NCBI GenBank assembly: GCA_963785585.1
Contig: CAWAVW010000003.1
Span: 124,001-188,000 of the forward strand
Length of the DNA: 64,000 nucleotides
Direction of reading: 5' to 3'
From: Palsa-295 sp963785585
GTDB lineage: Bacteria; Acidobacteriota; Terriglobia; Acidiferrales; UBA7541
The notes beneath the pieces are model-generated. The model searched no databases. It had not been told where the DNA came from and worked only from the letters and a program-made list of their open reading frames with translations. Position numbers and translations under genes: made by a program. Below are positions 34,280-43,184 of this stretch, piece after piece; within the stretch, counting starts at the first letter, position 1, and the number at the start of each line of letters is the position of its first letter.

Positions 34280-36085
34280 TTGACGTTGACAGCGTTAGAT
34301 TGGGTCGTAATCGTCACGTACTTCGGTTTTGTTCTTTCCATCGGCGTCCTGCTTCGCCGCTCCAATAAGACCAGTTCCGACTTTCTGCTCGCGGGCCGTG
34401 CGATGCCCGCTTGGGTCTGCGGACTGGCCTTCATTTCCGCAAACCTGGGCGCACAGGAAGTGATCGGCATGGGCGCCTCCGGCGCAAAGTATGGAATCGC
34501 CACGAGCCATTTCTATTGGATCGGCGCCATTCCGGCCATGGTATTTGTCGGCATCTTCATGATGCCGTTCTATTACGGTTCGAAAGCTCGCTCCGTTCCG
34601 GAATACCTTCGTTTCCGGTTCGACGAAAAGACGCGGGCCTTAAACGCGATCGCCTTCGCCACAATGACTTTATTTTCGTCGGGCATTTCGATGTACGCGA
34701 TGGCGCGGCTCATTCAATCGCTTCATTTGCTCGACGGGGTATTCGCTCACTTTGGCCTGCCGCAAACGATGATTTTTCATGTCAGCGTTGTGGCCTCGGC
34801 TGGAATCGTACTGGCTTACGTGTTCCTCGGAGGCCTCACCAGCGCGATCTACAACGAAGTGCTGCAATTTTTCCTGATTGTCGCCGGGTTCTTCCCGCTG
34901 GTATGGCTTGGACTTCGGAACGTCGGCGGCTGGCCCGGCATCGTTCAGAAATTACCGCACGCCTATACGCATGCGTGGCAAGGCCTTCGAAGCGCGCAGA
35001 CAAATCCGCTCGGCGTCGAGTGGTTTGGCTTGGTGATGGGCCTGGGTTTCGTGCTTTCGTTCGGCTACTGGTGCACGGATTTTCTGGTCGTCCAGCGCGC
35101 CATGGCCGCGGACTCCATGGGAGCCGCCCGCAGGACGCCGTTGATTGCCGCGATTCCCAAGATGCTCTTTCCGTTTCTTGTGATTCTTCCCGGGCTGATC
35201 GCCATTTCGCTGCCGGTGCAAAACTCCGCCAAGAACATGTTCGGGCAAACTCTCTCGCCCGCTGCGATCGAACAGCAAAAATACAGCAAGGGTTTGATTC
35301 CGATCAAAGTGGACGAAAGCACGGGACAACCGGTTTTCGATCATGACGGTCACCCCGTTCTGGATTATGACCTGGCCATTCCGAACCTGCTCTTGTACTA
35401 CTTTCCGACCGGATTGCTCGGACTCGGGATTACGGCGCTTCTCGCCAGTTTCATGTCCGGAATGGCTGGGAATGTCACCGCGTTCAATACGGTCTTCACC
35501 TACGACATTTATCAGTCTTATATTCGCTCAGGCGCGACCGACGCCCATTATTTATGGGTCGGGCGGATGACAACGGTTTTTGGCGTGGTGCTGTCGATCG
35601 TCACGGCCTACATGGCCACGCGATTCAACAACATCATGGACATGCTGCAGCTCGTGTTCGCCTTTGTGAACGCGCCGCTGTTTGCCACATTCCTGCTCGG
35701 TATGTTTTGGAAGCGGACGACCGGCCACGCGGCCTTCACTGGCTTGTTGACCGGCACGTTGGCCGCTGCCCTGCACCAGGGAATGACCATTCCCGCGGGC
35801 GCGGCGCCGGGTCTGAAAGGCGGATGGATCGCCATTCTGCATACCTACCCCAGCGAAATGGCGCAAAATTTCTGGACGGCGATCTGGGCCTGGACGGCGT
35901 GCTTCGTTATCACCATTCTCGTTAGCCTTGTGACCAAGCCCCATCCAGAGAAGGATCTCGTCGGCTTGGTCTATTCCTTGACGCCCAAACCCGACGATTC
36001 CGAAACCATCTGGTACAAGCGTCCCGCGGTACTGGCCTGTGCGGTTCTGGCTATGGTCGTCGCTCTCAACTTGATTTTCCGGTAA
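34280..36085 (+). CDS. SGLT-type Na+/sugar symporter (second copy)
   Basis: Sodium:sugar symporter of 601 residues, related to the one at 136 along its length: GAIPAMVFVGIFMMPFYYGSK, GYWCTDFLVVQRAMAAD, TALLASFMSGMAGNVTAFNT and a long extra loop near residues 320-365. TTG 34280 is chosen because GAGGG (34267-34271) is well spaced for it; the alternative GTG 34259 adds seven residues but has no ribosome site. It heads a nine-gene run with galK, galT and L-fucose genes, so galactose, fucose or both are its likely cargo. A small membrane protein follows at once, as in the first copy. Confidence 0.92.
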   Translation: MTLTALDWVVIVTYFGFVLSIGVLLRRSNKTSSDFLLAGRAMPAWVCGLAFISANLGAQEVIGMGASGAKYGIATSHFYWIGAIPAMVFVGIFMMPFYYGSKARSVPEYLRFRFDEKTRALNAIAFATMTLFSSGISMYAMARLIQSLHLLDGVFAHFGLPQTMIFHVSVVASAGIVLAYVFLGGLTSAIYNEVLQFFLIVAGFFPLVWLGLRNVGGWPGIVQKLPHAYTHAWQGLRSAQTNPLGVEWFGLVMGLGFVLSFGYWCTDFLVVQRAMAADSMGAARRTPLIAAIPKMLFPFLVILPGLIAISLPVQNSAKNMFGQTLSPAAIEQQKYSKGLIPIKVDESTGQPVFDHDGHPVLDYDLAIPNLLLYYFPTGLLGLGITALLASFMSGMAGNVTAFNTVFTYDIYQSYIRSGATDAHYLWVGRMTTVFGVVLSIVTAYMATRFNNIMDMLQLVFAFVNAPLFATFLLGMFWKRTTGHAAFTGLLTGTLAAALHQGMTIPAGAAPGLKGGWIAILHTYPSEMAQNFWTAIWAWTACFVITILVSLVTKPHPEKDLVGLVYSLTPKPDDSETIWYKRPAVLACAVLAMVVALNLIFR

Positions 36086-36098
36086 AGGAGACAGGCTC

Positions 36099-36320
36099 AT
36101 GCGGATGGATATTCGCATTCCGATTGGTTCGATGTTTGCCGTGCTGGGAATTCTACTGGCTGGTTACGGGGCGCTAGGTCCGCACGACATTTATGAAAAA
36201 TCTCTCGGCCTGAACGTCAATCTCGGCTGGGGTCTGGTGCTTCTGGTGTTCGGCTCAATTATGCTCTTCCTGGGATGGCGCACCGATTCCACCGGCAAAT
36301 CCTCCACAGCGCCTCACTGA
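36099..36320 (+). CDS. Small two-helix membrane protein (second copy)
   Basis: Unrecognised 73-residue protein with two hydrophobic helices (about residues 10-27 and 43-60), a short polar loop, and a hydrophilic tail. AAGGAG at 36085-36090 gives it a strong ribosome site. It shares layout and a few positions with the protein at 1853 (G-LL--G-L in helix 1, then N-x-x-WG at the start of helix 2), although overall identity is low by eye. It lies between symporter and galK with 13- and 9-base gaps. Probably an accessory subunit of the symporter; not proven. Confidence 0.68.
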   Translation: MRMDIRIPIGSMFAVLGILLAGYGALGPHDIYEKSLGLNVNLGWGLVLLVFGSIMLFLGWRTDSTGKSSTAPH

Positions 36321-36329
36321 CCTGAATCA

Positions 36330-37535
36330 ATGGAAACCGATTCCGCCGCTGGCATCACGCCCACCACAAACCCAATCGCATCGCGCGCCAATGCTCTTCG
36401 GACCCGATTTCGCGAATTGTACCGGTGCGACCCGCGGATTTTTCGCGCTCCCGGCCGCGTGAATCTGATTGGCGAGCACACCGATTACACCGAAGGTTTC
36501 GTGATGCCGCTCGCCATAAATTTGCACGCATGGGTTGCCGCCGCGCCGCGAGACGATCATCGCATCTGCGTCTATTCCGAGAACGTCGGCGAGTCTGCCG
36601 AGTTCGATCTTTCCGATTCTAAACTGAATTTGCAGGGTCATTGGAGCGCCTACATTTTGGGAGTGGCCGCGAGCCTGGTATCCGCGGGCCAAAAAATTCG
36701 AGGGGCAGACCTGCTGGTTCATGGCGACGTCCCGATGGGTGCTGGGCTTTCCTCGTCCGCGTCCGTTGAGGTTGCTTCGGGATTCGCCATGCTGGCGGTG
36801 TCCGGACGATCCATGCCACCCGCCGAATTGGCGAAAGTCTGCCAGCGTGCGGAAAATCATTACGCCGGCGCGATGGTCGGAATCATGGATCAAATGATGG
36901 CTGCCTGCGGCCGCGAGAATTATGCGTTGCTACTGGATTGCCGCACGCTTGATTTCGAGCGATTGCGCCTGTTCGATGGAGCGCAATTCGTTGTGTGCAA
37001 CAGCATGGTGAAGCACGACCACGCTGCCAATGAATACAACCAGCGCCGCGCCGATTGCGAAACCGCCGTGCGGATTCTCTCGACGAAACTTCCGGGCATT
37101 CGTGCCCTGCGAGACGTGAGCCGGACGGAGCTCGAGAGGCTTTCGGCCGAGCTGCCTCCCACGGTATATCGCCGTAGCCGGCACATCATTACCGAGAATG
37201 CCCGGGTGCTCGCAGCAAAGGCCGCCATCGAGAAAGGTGACCCCGCGTCGTTTGGCGAGCTTATGAAACAGTCGCACGCCAGCTTGCGAGACGATTACAA
37301 CGTGAGTTGCAGGGAAGTGGACATCCTGGTGGAGCTCGCCGATAAATCGAAGGGAGCGTATGGCTCGCGCATGACCGGTGGCGGATTCGGCGGCTGCACG
37401 ATCAGCCTCGTGAAATCGGAAGATGTGGATGCGTTTAAACAGACGATCACCCGGGAATATCACGAGGCCACCAGGCTGACGCCGGATGTGTATGTGTTTC
37501 GCGCATCCGATGGTGTGCAGGAAGTTTTCGCCTGA
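36330..37535 (+). CDS. galK: Galactokinase
   Basis: GHMP-family kinase of 401 residues that phosphorylates alpha-D-galactose at C1. The galactokinase signature GRVNLIGEHTDYTEGF is present near residue 45, the ATP loop is GAGLSSSASVEVASG near residue 133, and the third motif is MTGGGFGGCTI near residue 350. The catalytic Asp lies in GIMDQMMAACG. It starts nine bases after the small membrane protein and precedes galT. Confidence 0.94.
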   Translation: METDSAAGITPTTNPIASRANALRTRFRELYRCDPRIFRAPGRVNLIGEHTDYTEGFVMPLAINLHAWVAAAPRDDHRICVYSENVGESAEFDLSDSKLNLQGHWSAYILGVAASLVSAGQKIRGADLLVHGDVPMGAGLSSSASVEVASGFAMLAVSGRSMPPAELAKVCQRAENHYAGAMVGIMDQMMAACGRENYALLLDCRTLDFERLRLFDGAQFVVCNSMVKHDHAANEYNQRRADCETAVRILSTKLPGIRALRDVSRTELERLSAELPPTVYRRSRHIITENARVLAAKAAIEKGDPASFGELMKQSHASLRDDYNVSCREVDILVELADKSKGAYGSRMTGGGFGGCTISLVKSEDVDAFKQTITREYHEATRLTPDVYVFRASDGVQEVFA

Positions 37536-37562
37536 CGCTGTAACACGTGGGAGTTGCGTGGT

Positions 37563-38609
37563 ATGTCCGGATTCGATTTCGAAAAACACTCGCACCGCCG
37601 CTTTAACCCGCTCACCGGCGACTGGGTGCTCGTTTCTCCCGGCCGCACCAATCGGCCGTGGCAAGGCCAAATCGAATCCCTTGCGCCGCCAACGGTCCCT
37701 TCGTACGACCCGGCGTGCTATATGTGTCCTGGAAACAAGCGAGTGTCTGGTGAAATCAACCCGAATTATCCGGGCACATACATTTTTAAAAATGATTTCG
37801 GCGCGCTGCAATCAGACGTACCGGCATTCGAACAAAGCGATTCTGGCGTGCTCGTAGCCCAATCCGAGTCGGGCGCCTGCCGCGTCGTCTGTTTCTCGCC
37901 CCGTCACGACCTCACGCTCGCCCGGATGTCCGCTGCCGAAGTGCGCGCCGTCGTGGATGTGTGGGGAGAGCAGTACGCGGAACTGGGAAGCCAACCATCG
38001 ATTCACTACGTGACGATCTTTGAGAATCGCGGTGCAGCGATGGGTGCCAGTAATCCCCATCCCCACGGGCAGATCTGGGCGAACGCTTCTGTTCCCAACG
38101 AGCCTGCCAAGGAGCAGTCAGCGCTCGAAGCGTACCGGCGAAACCACGGTGCCTGTCTTCTCTGCCGCTACGTGAAAATGGAATCCGAAAAAGGCGAACG
38201 CATCGTTTGTGAGAACGACTCGTTTCTTTCCGTTGTTCCGTACTGGGCGATTTGGCCGTTCGAGACTCTGATTCTCAGCAAGCGCCACTTCGGTTCAATG
38301 AGCCATCTCGAAGATGCGGAACGCGATGCGCTCGCCGATATTCTTCGCCGCACCACCACGCGCTACGACAATTTGTTCGAAGCGCCATTCCCGTATTCGA
38401 TGGGATTTCATCAGTCGCCCACCGACGGACACGCGCATGAGGAATGGCATTTCCACGCCCACTATTACCCGCCGCTGTTGCGTTCCGCAACGGTGCGTAA
38501 ATTTCTCGTTGGGTACGAAATGTTGGCTTCCCCTCAGCGCGATATCAGCCCTGAATTTGCCGCGGCGCGCTTACGAGAAGCAGGCGACAAGCACTATCTC
38601 GCGAAGTAG
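37563..38609 (+). CDS. galT: Galactose-1-phosphate uridylyltransferase
   Basis: HIT-superfamily enzyme that exchanges UMP between UDP-glucose and galactose 1-phosphate; 348 residues. The zinc Cys pair is CYMCPGNKR, the nucleophile His is in NPHPHGQIW (HPH), and the second metal site is GHAHEEWHFHAHYYPP. ATG 37563 is chosen with GGGAG (37548-37552) upstream; TTG 37554 is too close to that site. With galK here and galE at 2196 the Leloir pathway is complete. Confidence 0.93.
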   Translation: MSGFDFEKHSHRRFNPLTGDWVLVSPGRTNRPWQGQIESLAPPTVPSYDPACYMCPGNKRVSGEINPNYPGTYIFKNDFGALQSDVPAFEQSDSGVLVAQSESGACRVVCFSPRHDLTLARMSAAEVRAVVDVWGEQYAELGSQPSIHYVTIFENRGAAMGASNPHPHGQIWANASVPNEPAKEQSALEAYRRNHGACLLCRYVKMESEKGERIVCENDSFLSVVPYWAIWPFETLILSKRHFGSMSHLEDAERDALADILRRTTTRYDNLFEAPFPYSMGFHQSPTDGHAHEEWHFHAHYYPPLLRSATVRKFLVGYEMLASPQRDISPEFAAARLREAGDKHYLAK

Positions 38610-38678
38610 AATTGCAGTCGGTTGGCTGTTCACCGGGCGCCTGGAATCTGGAAACGTAACGGAGACGAATTCGATTCG

Positions 38679-40325
38679 ATGCAGCAGGTACTAAAGCTCG
38701 ACTCTCGCGACAATGTTCTCATCGCCCTGGCCGATTTGCGAAAGGGCGATCAGGTGCATTTTTCGGGTGAAACGTACGAATTACGTTCCGACGTCTCTGC
38801 AAAGCACAAGTTCGCGACAACCGATCTCCCCACGGGCAGCGACGTAATTATGTACGGCGTTCTCGTGGGAAAGACAATGTCCGACGTTTATCGCGGCGAA
38901 GTCCTCACCGTCCGGAATCTGCACCACGAAGCCGCGCCGTTCCGCGAAAAAGCGGGCGATTTTCATTGGAACCCGCCGGATGTTTCGCGCTGGCGCGACA
39001 AAACTTTCCTGGGTTATCACCGCAGCGACGGGCAAGTGGGAACTCGAAATCACTGGCTCGTGGTTCCCATGGTCTTCTGTGAAAACCGCAACATCGGCGT
39101 CTTGAAGCAGGCCTTCGAAGAGGAACTGGGTTTCGCGCCGCCGCAGGTCTATCGCCGGCAGCTTGCCGAGCTGATTTCGCTCTACAATTCCGGACGTACC
39201 GCCGAGATCGCAAACTTCACGGCTCCTGCGGCCAGTACTCTTCGCCGGAATTCCAACATTTTCCCAAATCTGGATGGGATTAAGTTCCTGCTTCACGAAG
39301 GCGGCTGCGGCGGCACGCGCGAAGATGCAAACAACCTCTGTGCGTTGATAGCCGATTACATTCATCACCCGAACGTTGCCGGCGCCACGGTCCTCAGCCT
39401 TGGCTGCCAGCATTCGCAGGTGGCCATACTTCGCGGGGAACTGAAGAAGCGCGACCCGAAGTTCGCCAAGCCGCTCATCGTATTCGAACAACAGCAGAGC
39501 GGCTCCGAATTCACCATGCTCTCGGAGGCAATCCGGAGAACGTTCCTCGGAATGATTGAAGCGAATAAGCTGACGCGTCAGCCCGCGCCTCTTTCTCATT
39601 TGTGTTTGGGCTTAAAGTGCGGCGGATCCGACGGATTCTCCGGGCTGTCCGCCAATCCTTCGATTGGCCACACGTCCGATCTGCTCGTCGCGCTCGGAGG
39701 CCGCACGATTCTTTCGGAATTTCCCGAATTGTGCGGCGTGGAGCAAGACTTAATCAATCGAAGCACAAACGATCAAGTCGCCGGCCGATTCATTGGGTTG
39801 ATGCGCGACTATGCCGCGCGCGCGAAGGCCGTCCATTCCGGATTTGAAATGAATCCGTCACCGGGAAATATGCGCGACGGGCTTTTGACCGATGCGATGA
39901 AGTCCGCCGGCGCCGCCAAGAAGGGCGGCACGTCCCCGGTAACCGCCGTGCTCGATTACACGGAATATTCGACGGTTCCGGGCTTGCATCTGCAGTGCAC
40001 GCCGGGAAACGACGTCGAATGCGTCACCGCACAGGTGGGCGCCGGCGCGACCATGGTGCTCTTCACCACCGGCCTCGGCACTCCCACCGGAAATCCGATT
40101 GCGCCGGTGGTGAAACTTTCCACCAATTCCGAACTCGTCGCGCGCATGCCGGACATTCTTGACATCGACACGGGAGACGTCATCGTCGGCAGAAAATCGA
40201 TCGAACAAATGGGTGAAGAGATTCTCGAGCGCGTGATTCAGATCGCCAGCGGTGAAGTGAAAACAAGGGCGGAGTTGTTGGCTCAGGACGATTTTATTCC
40301 ATGGAAACGGGGAGTTTCGCTTTGA
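38679..40325 (+). CDS. UxaA-family sugar-acid dehydratase
   Basis: Full-length (548 residues) altronate/galactarate dehydratase family protein. An N-terminal SAF domain (about residues 1-95) is joined to the catalytic part with LGYHRSDGQVGTRNHWLVV, HEGGCGGTREDA, LGLKCGGSDGFSGLSANP and CTPGNDVECVTAQVGAGA, where the Cys residues bind iron. The neighbours (SDR, lactonase, SDR, mutarotase) are those of L-fucose catabolism, not altronate. In Campylobacter jejuni the fucose locus also uses UxaA-type proteins, there split into two genes, so L-fuconate is the inferred substrate. The last 25 bases overlap the next gene. Confidence 0.88.
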   Translation: MQQVLKLDSRDNVLIALADLRKGDQVHFSGETYELRSDVSAKHKFATTDLPTGSDVIMYGVLVGKTMSDVYRGEVLTVRNLHHEAAPFREKAGDFHWNPPDVSRWRDKTFLGYHRSDGQVGTRNHWLVVPMVFCENRNIGVLKQAFEEELGFAPPQVYRRQLAELISLYNSGRTAEIANFTAPAASTLRRNSNIFPNLDGIKFLLHEGGCGGTREDANNLCALIADYIHHPNVAGATVLSLGCQHSQVAILRGELKKRDPKFAKPLIVFEQQQSGSEFTMLSEAIRRTFLGMIEANKLTRQPAPLSHLCLGLKCGGSDGFSGLSANPSIGHTSDLLVALGGRTILSEFPELCGVEQDLINRSTNDQVAGRFIGLMRDYAARAKAVHSGFEMNPSPGNMRDGLLTDAMKSAGAAKKGGTSPVTAVLDYTEYSTVPGLHLQCTPGNDVECVTAQVGAGATMVLFTTGLGTPTGNPIAPVVKLSTNSELVARMPDILDIDTGDVIVGRKSIEQMGEEILERVIQIASGEVKTRAELLAQDDFIPWKRGVSL

Positions 40326-41119
40326 CGGGCGGCGCACACGGGAAGGGCAGTTTCCGGCTGGACGGCAAAGTCGCGGTCGTAACGGGCGGCGGAAGCGGCA
40401 TCGGCGAAGCCATTGCCGAGACGTTTGCGAGAAGCGGCGCGCGCGTTTGCATCCTTGATGTGAATGCGCAAAACGCCGAGAAAGTCGCCGGGAAGATCGT
40501 TGCTGCCGGAGGCCGCGCCACGGCGCACGTTTGCGACGTCTCGAAGCATCAACAGGCCGCAGCCGTTATCGACCAATTGACCGCTGAGACCCGCATCCAC
40601 GTTCTTGTGAACAACGCGGGAATCTCGCAGATCGCCAATCTGGAAGGAACCTCCGAAAGCGATTTCGATAAAGTCTTCCAGGTAAACGTAAAAGGTTTCT
40701 ACAACTGCATGAGCGCCGTAATCACTCACATGAAAACCTCCGGAGGCGGCGTAATCCTCAACATGGCTTCCATTGCCGCTTCTTCCGGGCTTGCTGACCG
40801 CTTCGCGTACTCGATGAGCAAAGGCGCCGTTGTGGCAATGACCTACTCCGTGGCGAAGGACTACATCGCTCACAACATTCGTTGCAATTGCATCTCGCCC
40901 GCCCGCGTTCACACGCCGTTTGTGGACGATTTCCTGCGGCGGCATTACCCCGGCCGGGAAAAGGAAATGTTCGAAAAACTTTCTCAATCCGCGCCGATCG
41001 GTAGAATGGCGCAGCCGCAAGAAGTCGCCGCGCTCGCACTCTTTCTCTGCAGCGACGCAGCGAGCTTTATCACCGGTGTGGACTACCCGATCGACGGAGG
41101 CTTTTTCAACCTGCGTTGA
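40301..41119 (+). CDS. SDR, probable 2-keto-3-deoxy-L-fuconate dehydrogenase
   Basis: Short-chain dehydrogenase of 272 residues: TGGGSGIGEAIAETF coenzyme motif, NNAGIS, Ser in MASIAASS and the catalytic Tyr/Lys in YSMSKGA. ARVHTPFVDDFLRRHYP in the C-terminal substrate loop is typical of the fucose/rhamnose deoxy-keto acid group. It begins inside the dehydratase gene (25-base overlap), which argues for coupled translation of the dehydratase and the next enzyme on its product. The N-terminal extension of about 20 residues is a little long. Exact substrate is inferred from the operon. Confidence 0.86.
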   Translation: METGSFALTGGAHGKGSFRLDGKVAVVTGGGSGIGEAIAETFARSGARVCILDVNAQNAEKVAGKIVAAGGRATAHVCDVSKHQQAAAVIDQLTAETRIHVLVNNAGISQIANLEGTSESDFDKVFQVNVKGFYNCMSAVITHMKTSGGGVILNMASIAASSGLADRFAYSMSKGAVVAMTYSVAKDYIAHNIRCNCISPARVHTPFVDDFLRRHYPGREKEMFEKLSQSAPIGRMAQPQEVAALALFLCSDAASFITGVDYPIDGGFFNLR

Positions 41120-41142
41120 TCGTCCGCGCAGCTCCCGCCGCC

Positions 41143-41982
41143 ATGCGAGTCGATGCCCATCAGCACTTCTGGCGATACGAGCCCGCAAAACACAATTGGA
41201 TCACGGACGATATGGCCGCCCTGAAGCGCGATTTTCTGCCGCGTGATTTGGCGCCCCATTTGGCCCTGCATGCTCTGGACGGCAGCGTGGTGGTGCAGGC
41301 CGATCAGTCGGAAGAGGAAACGCTGTTCCTATTGAAGCTCGCCGAAGATTGTCCAGCGATCCTCGGTGTCGTCGGCTGGGTGAATTTACGGGCGGACAAT
41401 TTGCCCGAACGGCTCGCATTTTTCTCGCAATTTGAAAAGCTTTCCGGTTTGCGCCACGTCGTACAGTCCGAGCCGGACGACCGTTTCCTGCTCGATCCAA
41501 CTTTCCTGCGCGGCATCTCGCGCCTCGAAGAATTTGGTCTCACCTATGATCTGTTGATTGTACCCAGGCAACTGCCGGCTGCCATTGAATTCACCGCGAA
41601 GTTCCCGGCGCAGAAATTCGTTGTCGATCACCTTGCCAAACCCAACATCCGCGAATTGCAACTCAGAGGCTGGAGCGAACAGATGCGCGCGCTGGCCTCC
41701 CATCCAAACGTACTTTGCAAAGTGTCCGGCATGATTACAGAGGCGAACTGGTCCGCCTGGCGCCCCGAGGATTTCCAGCCGTATCTTGACGTTGTATTTG
41801 ATGCATTCGGCACCGATCGTCTGATGTTCGGTTCCGATTGGCCCGTTTGCCTGCTCGCGGGAACATACGAGCAAGTGTACGAGCTGGTTGTATCCTGCAC
41901 GCGTGCTTTCCCGGAGAGCGAACGAGCCAAAATATTTGGCGAAAACGCAGCGAAGTTTTACGGCCGGGAGCCCGCCACGTAA
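41143..41982 (+). CDS. Amidohydrolase family L-fuconolactonase
   Basis: Amidohydrolase_2-type lactonase of 279 residues. The protein opens with MRVDAHQHFWRY, the usual start with HxH; LMFGSDWPVCLLAG near residue 230 has the metal-binding or acid Asp, and VVDHLAKPNI has a further His. These are the marks of L-fucono-1,5-lactonase/COG3618. ATG 41143 is preferred although its ribosome site is poor; TTG 41116 overlaps the previous stop codon. The end overlaps the next ATG in TAATG (41980-41984). It would open the lactone made by the downstream dehydrogenase. Confidence 0.87.
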   Translation: MRVDAHQHFWRYEPAKHNWITDDMAALKRDFLPRDLAPHLALHALDGSVVVQADQSEEETLFLLKLAEDCPAILGVVGWVNLRADNLPERLAFFSQFEKLSGLRHVVQSEPDDRFLLDPTFLRGISRLEEFGLTYDLLIVPRQLPAAIEFTAKFPAQKFVVDHLAKPNIRELQLRGWSEQMRALASHPNVLCKVSGMITEANWSAWRPEDFQPYLDVVFDAFGTDRLMFGSDWPVCLLAGTYEQVYELVVSCTRAFPESERAKIFGENAAKFYGREPAT

Positions 41983-42764
41983 TGGACCTACAGCTAAAGG
42001 GCAAAGTGATTCTGATCACCGGTGGCGCAAAGGGCATTGGCGCCGCAATTTCACGCGTGTGCGGCAATGAGGGAGCTTTGCCCGTGATCGTGGATCGAGA
42101 TGCCGAAGCCAGCCGGCGTATCCACGCCGAACTGCATCGCGCCGGCGTGATCAGCCACATGATCGATGCCGATCTGTCCGAATCCCACAATTGCTCGAGC
42201 GCCGTGGAGCAGGCGATCAAAGCATTCGGCCGCCTGGATGCACTCGTCAACAACGCAGGAGTGAACGACGGGATCGGCCTGGAAAAGGGGACTCCTGAAA
42301 AATATATCGAATCACTCAAACGAAATCTGTTCCATTACTACGACATGGCGCACTTCGCGTTGCCCTACCTAAAACGGGCTCGCGGTTCGATCGTGAATAT
42401 CAGTTCGAAAACGGCCGTTACGGGGCAGGGAGGCACTTCGGGCTACGCCTCGTCGAAAGGCGCCATTCTGTCGCTCACGCGCGAATGGGCCGTCGAGCTA
42501 CTTCCATATGGCATTCGCGTGAACGCCGTTTTGCCCGCGGAAGTGATGACCCCGCTGTATCAGCAATGGCTGAATACTTTCCCAAATCCCGACCAAAAAC
42601 TCGAAACGATTGTTTCCCGGATCCCTCTCGGCAAACGCATGACGGGCGACGAGGAAATCGCCTCGACCGTGGCCTTCCTTCTTTCGCCGCAATCCGGTCA
42701 CACCACGGGTCAACACCTCTACGTCGATGGCGGGTACGTGCACTTGGATCGCGCACTCACATAG
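41982..42764 (+). CDS. SDR, probable L-fucose dehydrogenase
   Basis: Short-chain dehydrogenase of 260 residues with GGAKGIGAAIS, NNAGVNDG, Ser in NISSKTAVTG and YASSKGA. NNAGVNDGIGLEKGTPEKY is the pattern of L-fucose 1-dehydrogenases. It would oxidise L-fucopyranose to L-fucono-1,5-lactone with NAD(P)+, handing the product to the lactonase whose stop codon overlaps its start. Alternative names in databases would be generic SDR or glucose dehydrogenase; the operon decides. Confidence 0.87.
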   Translation: MDLQLKGKVILITGGAKGIGAAISRVCGNEGALPVIVDRDAEASRRIHAELHRAGVISHMIDADLSESHNCSSAVEQAIKAFGRLDALVNNAGVNDGIGLEKGTPEKYIESLKRNLFHYYDMAHFALPYLKRARGSIVNISSKTAVTGQGGTSGYASSKGAILSLTREWAVELLPYGIRVNAVLPAEVMTPLYQQWLNTFPNPDQKLETIVSRIPLGKRMTGDEEIASTVAFLLSPQSGHTTGQHLYVDGGYVHLDRALT

Positions 42765-42784
42765 CTTTTGCTTACAAAGCCAAC

Positions 42785-43138
42785 ATGCCCATGACAAGAC
42801 GATATTGCCTGACGCTCGACCTGAAAGACGACCCAGCACTGATCGCGGAATACAAACGCCAGCATGAGAACGTGTGGCCCGAAATTACCCAGAGCATTCG
42901 CGACGCGGGTATCGAAGACCTGAGCATCTACCTGCTCGGCAACCGCATGTTCATGATCATGGATGTGAACGAACATTTTTCATTTGACGCGAAATTAAAA
43001 GCGGATCAGGCGAATCCGAAAGTCCGCGAGTGGGAAGAGTTCATGTGGAAATTTCAGCGGGCGCTACCTCAATCGAAGCCCGGCGAAAAATGGTTGCTGA
43101 TGGAAAAAATCTACGATTTGAAGTCGCAGAGTTCCTAG
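42785..43138 (+). CDS. L-fucose/L-rhamnose mutarotase (RhaM-like)
   Basis: Small ferredoxin-like-fold mutarotase of the L-rhamnose mutarotase family (DUF718), 117 residues. RYCLTLDLKDDPALIAEYKRQHENVWPEI carries the conserved Tyr/His segment, and the C-terminal part EWEEFMWKFQ with WLLMEKIYDL is typical. In oxidative fucose loci a RhaM-type protein interconverts anomers of L-fucose before the dehydrogenase. ATG 42785 is used; ATG 42791 is equally possible. Last gene of the operon. Confidence 0.88.
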   Translation: MPMTRRYCLTLDLKDDPALIAEYKRQHENVWPEITQSIRDAGIEDLSIYLLGNRMFMIMDVNEHFSFDAKLKADQANPKVREWEEFMWKFQRALPQSKPGEKWLLMEKIYDLKSQSS

Positions 43139-43184
43139 CTGAGCCCGGCGGAAACTCGATCGAGCTTTGGTAATCACTCGTCCT

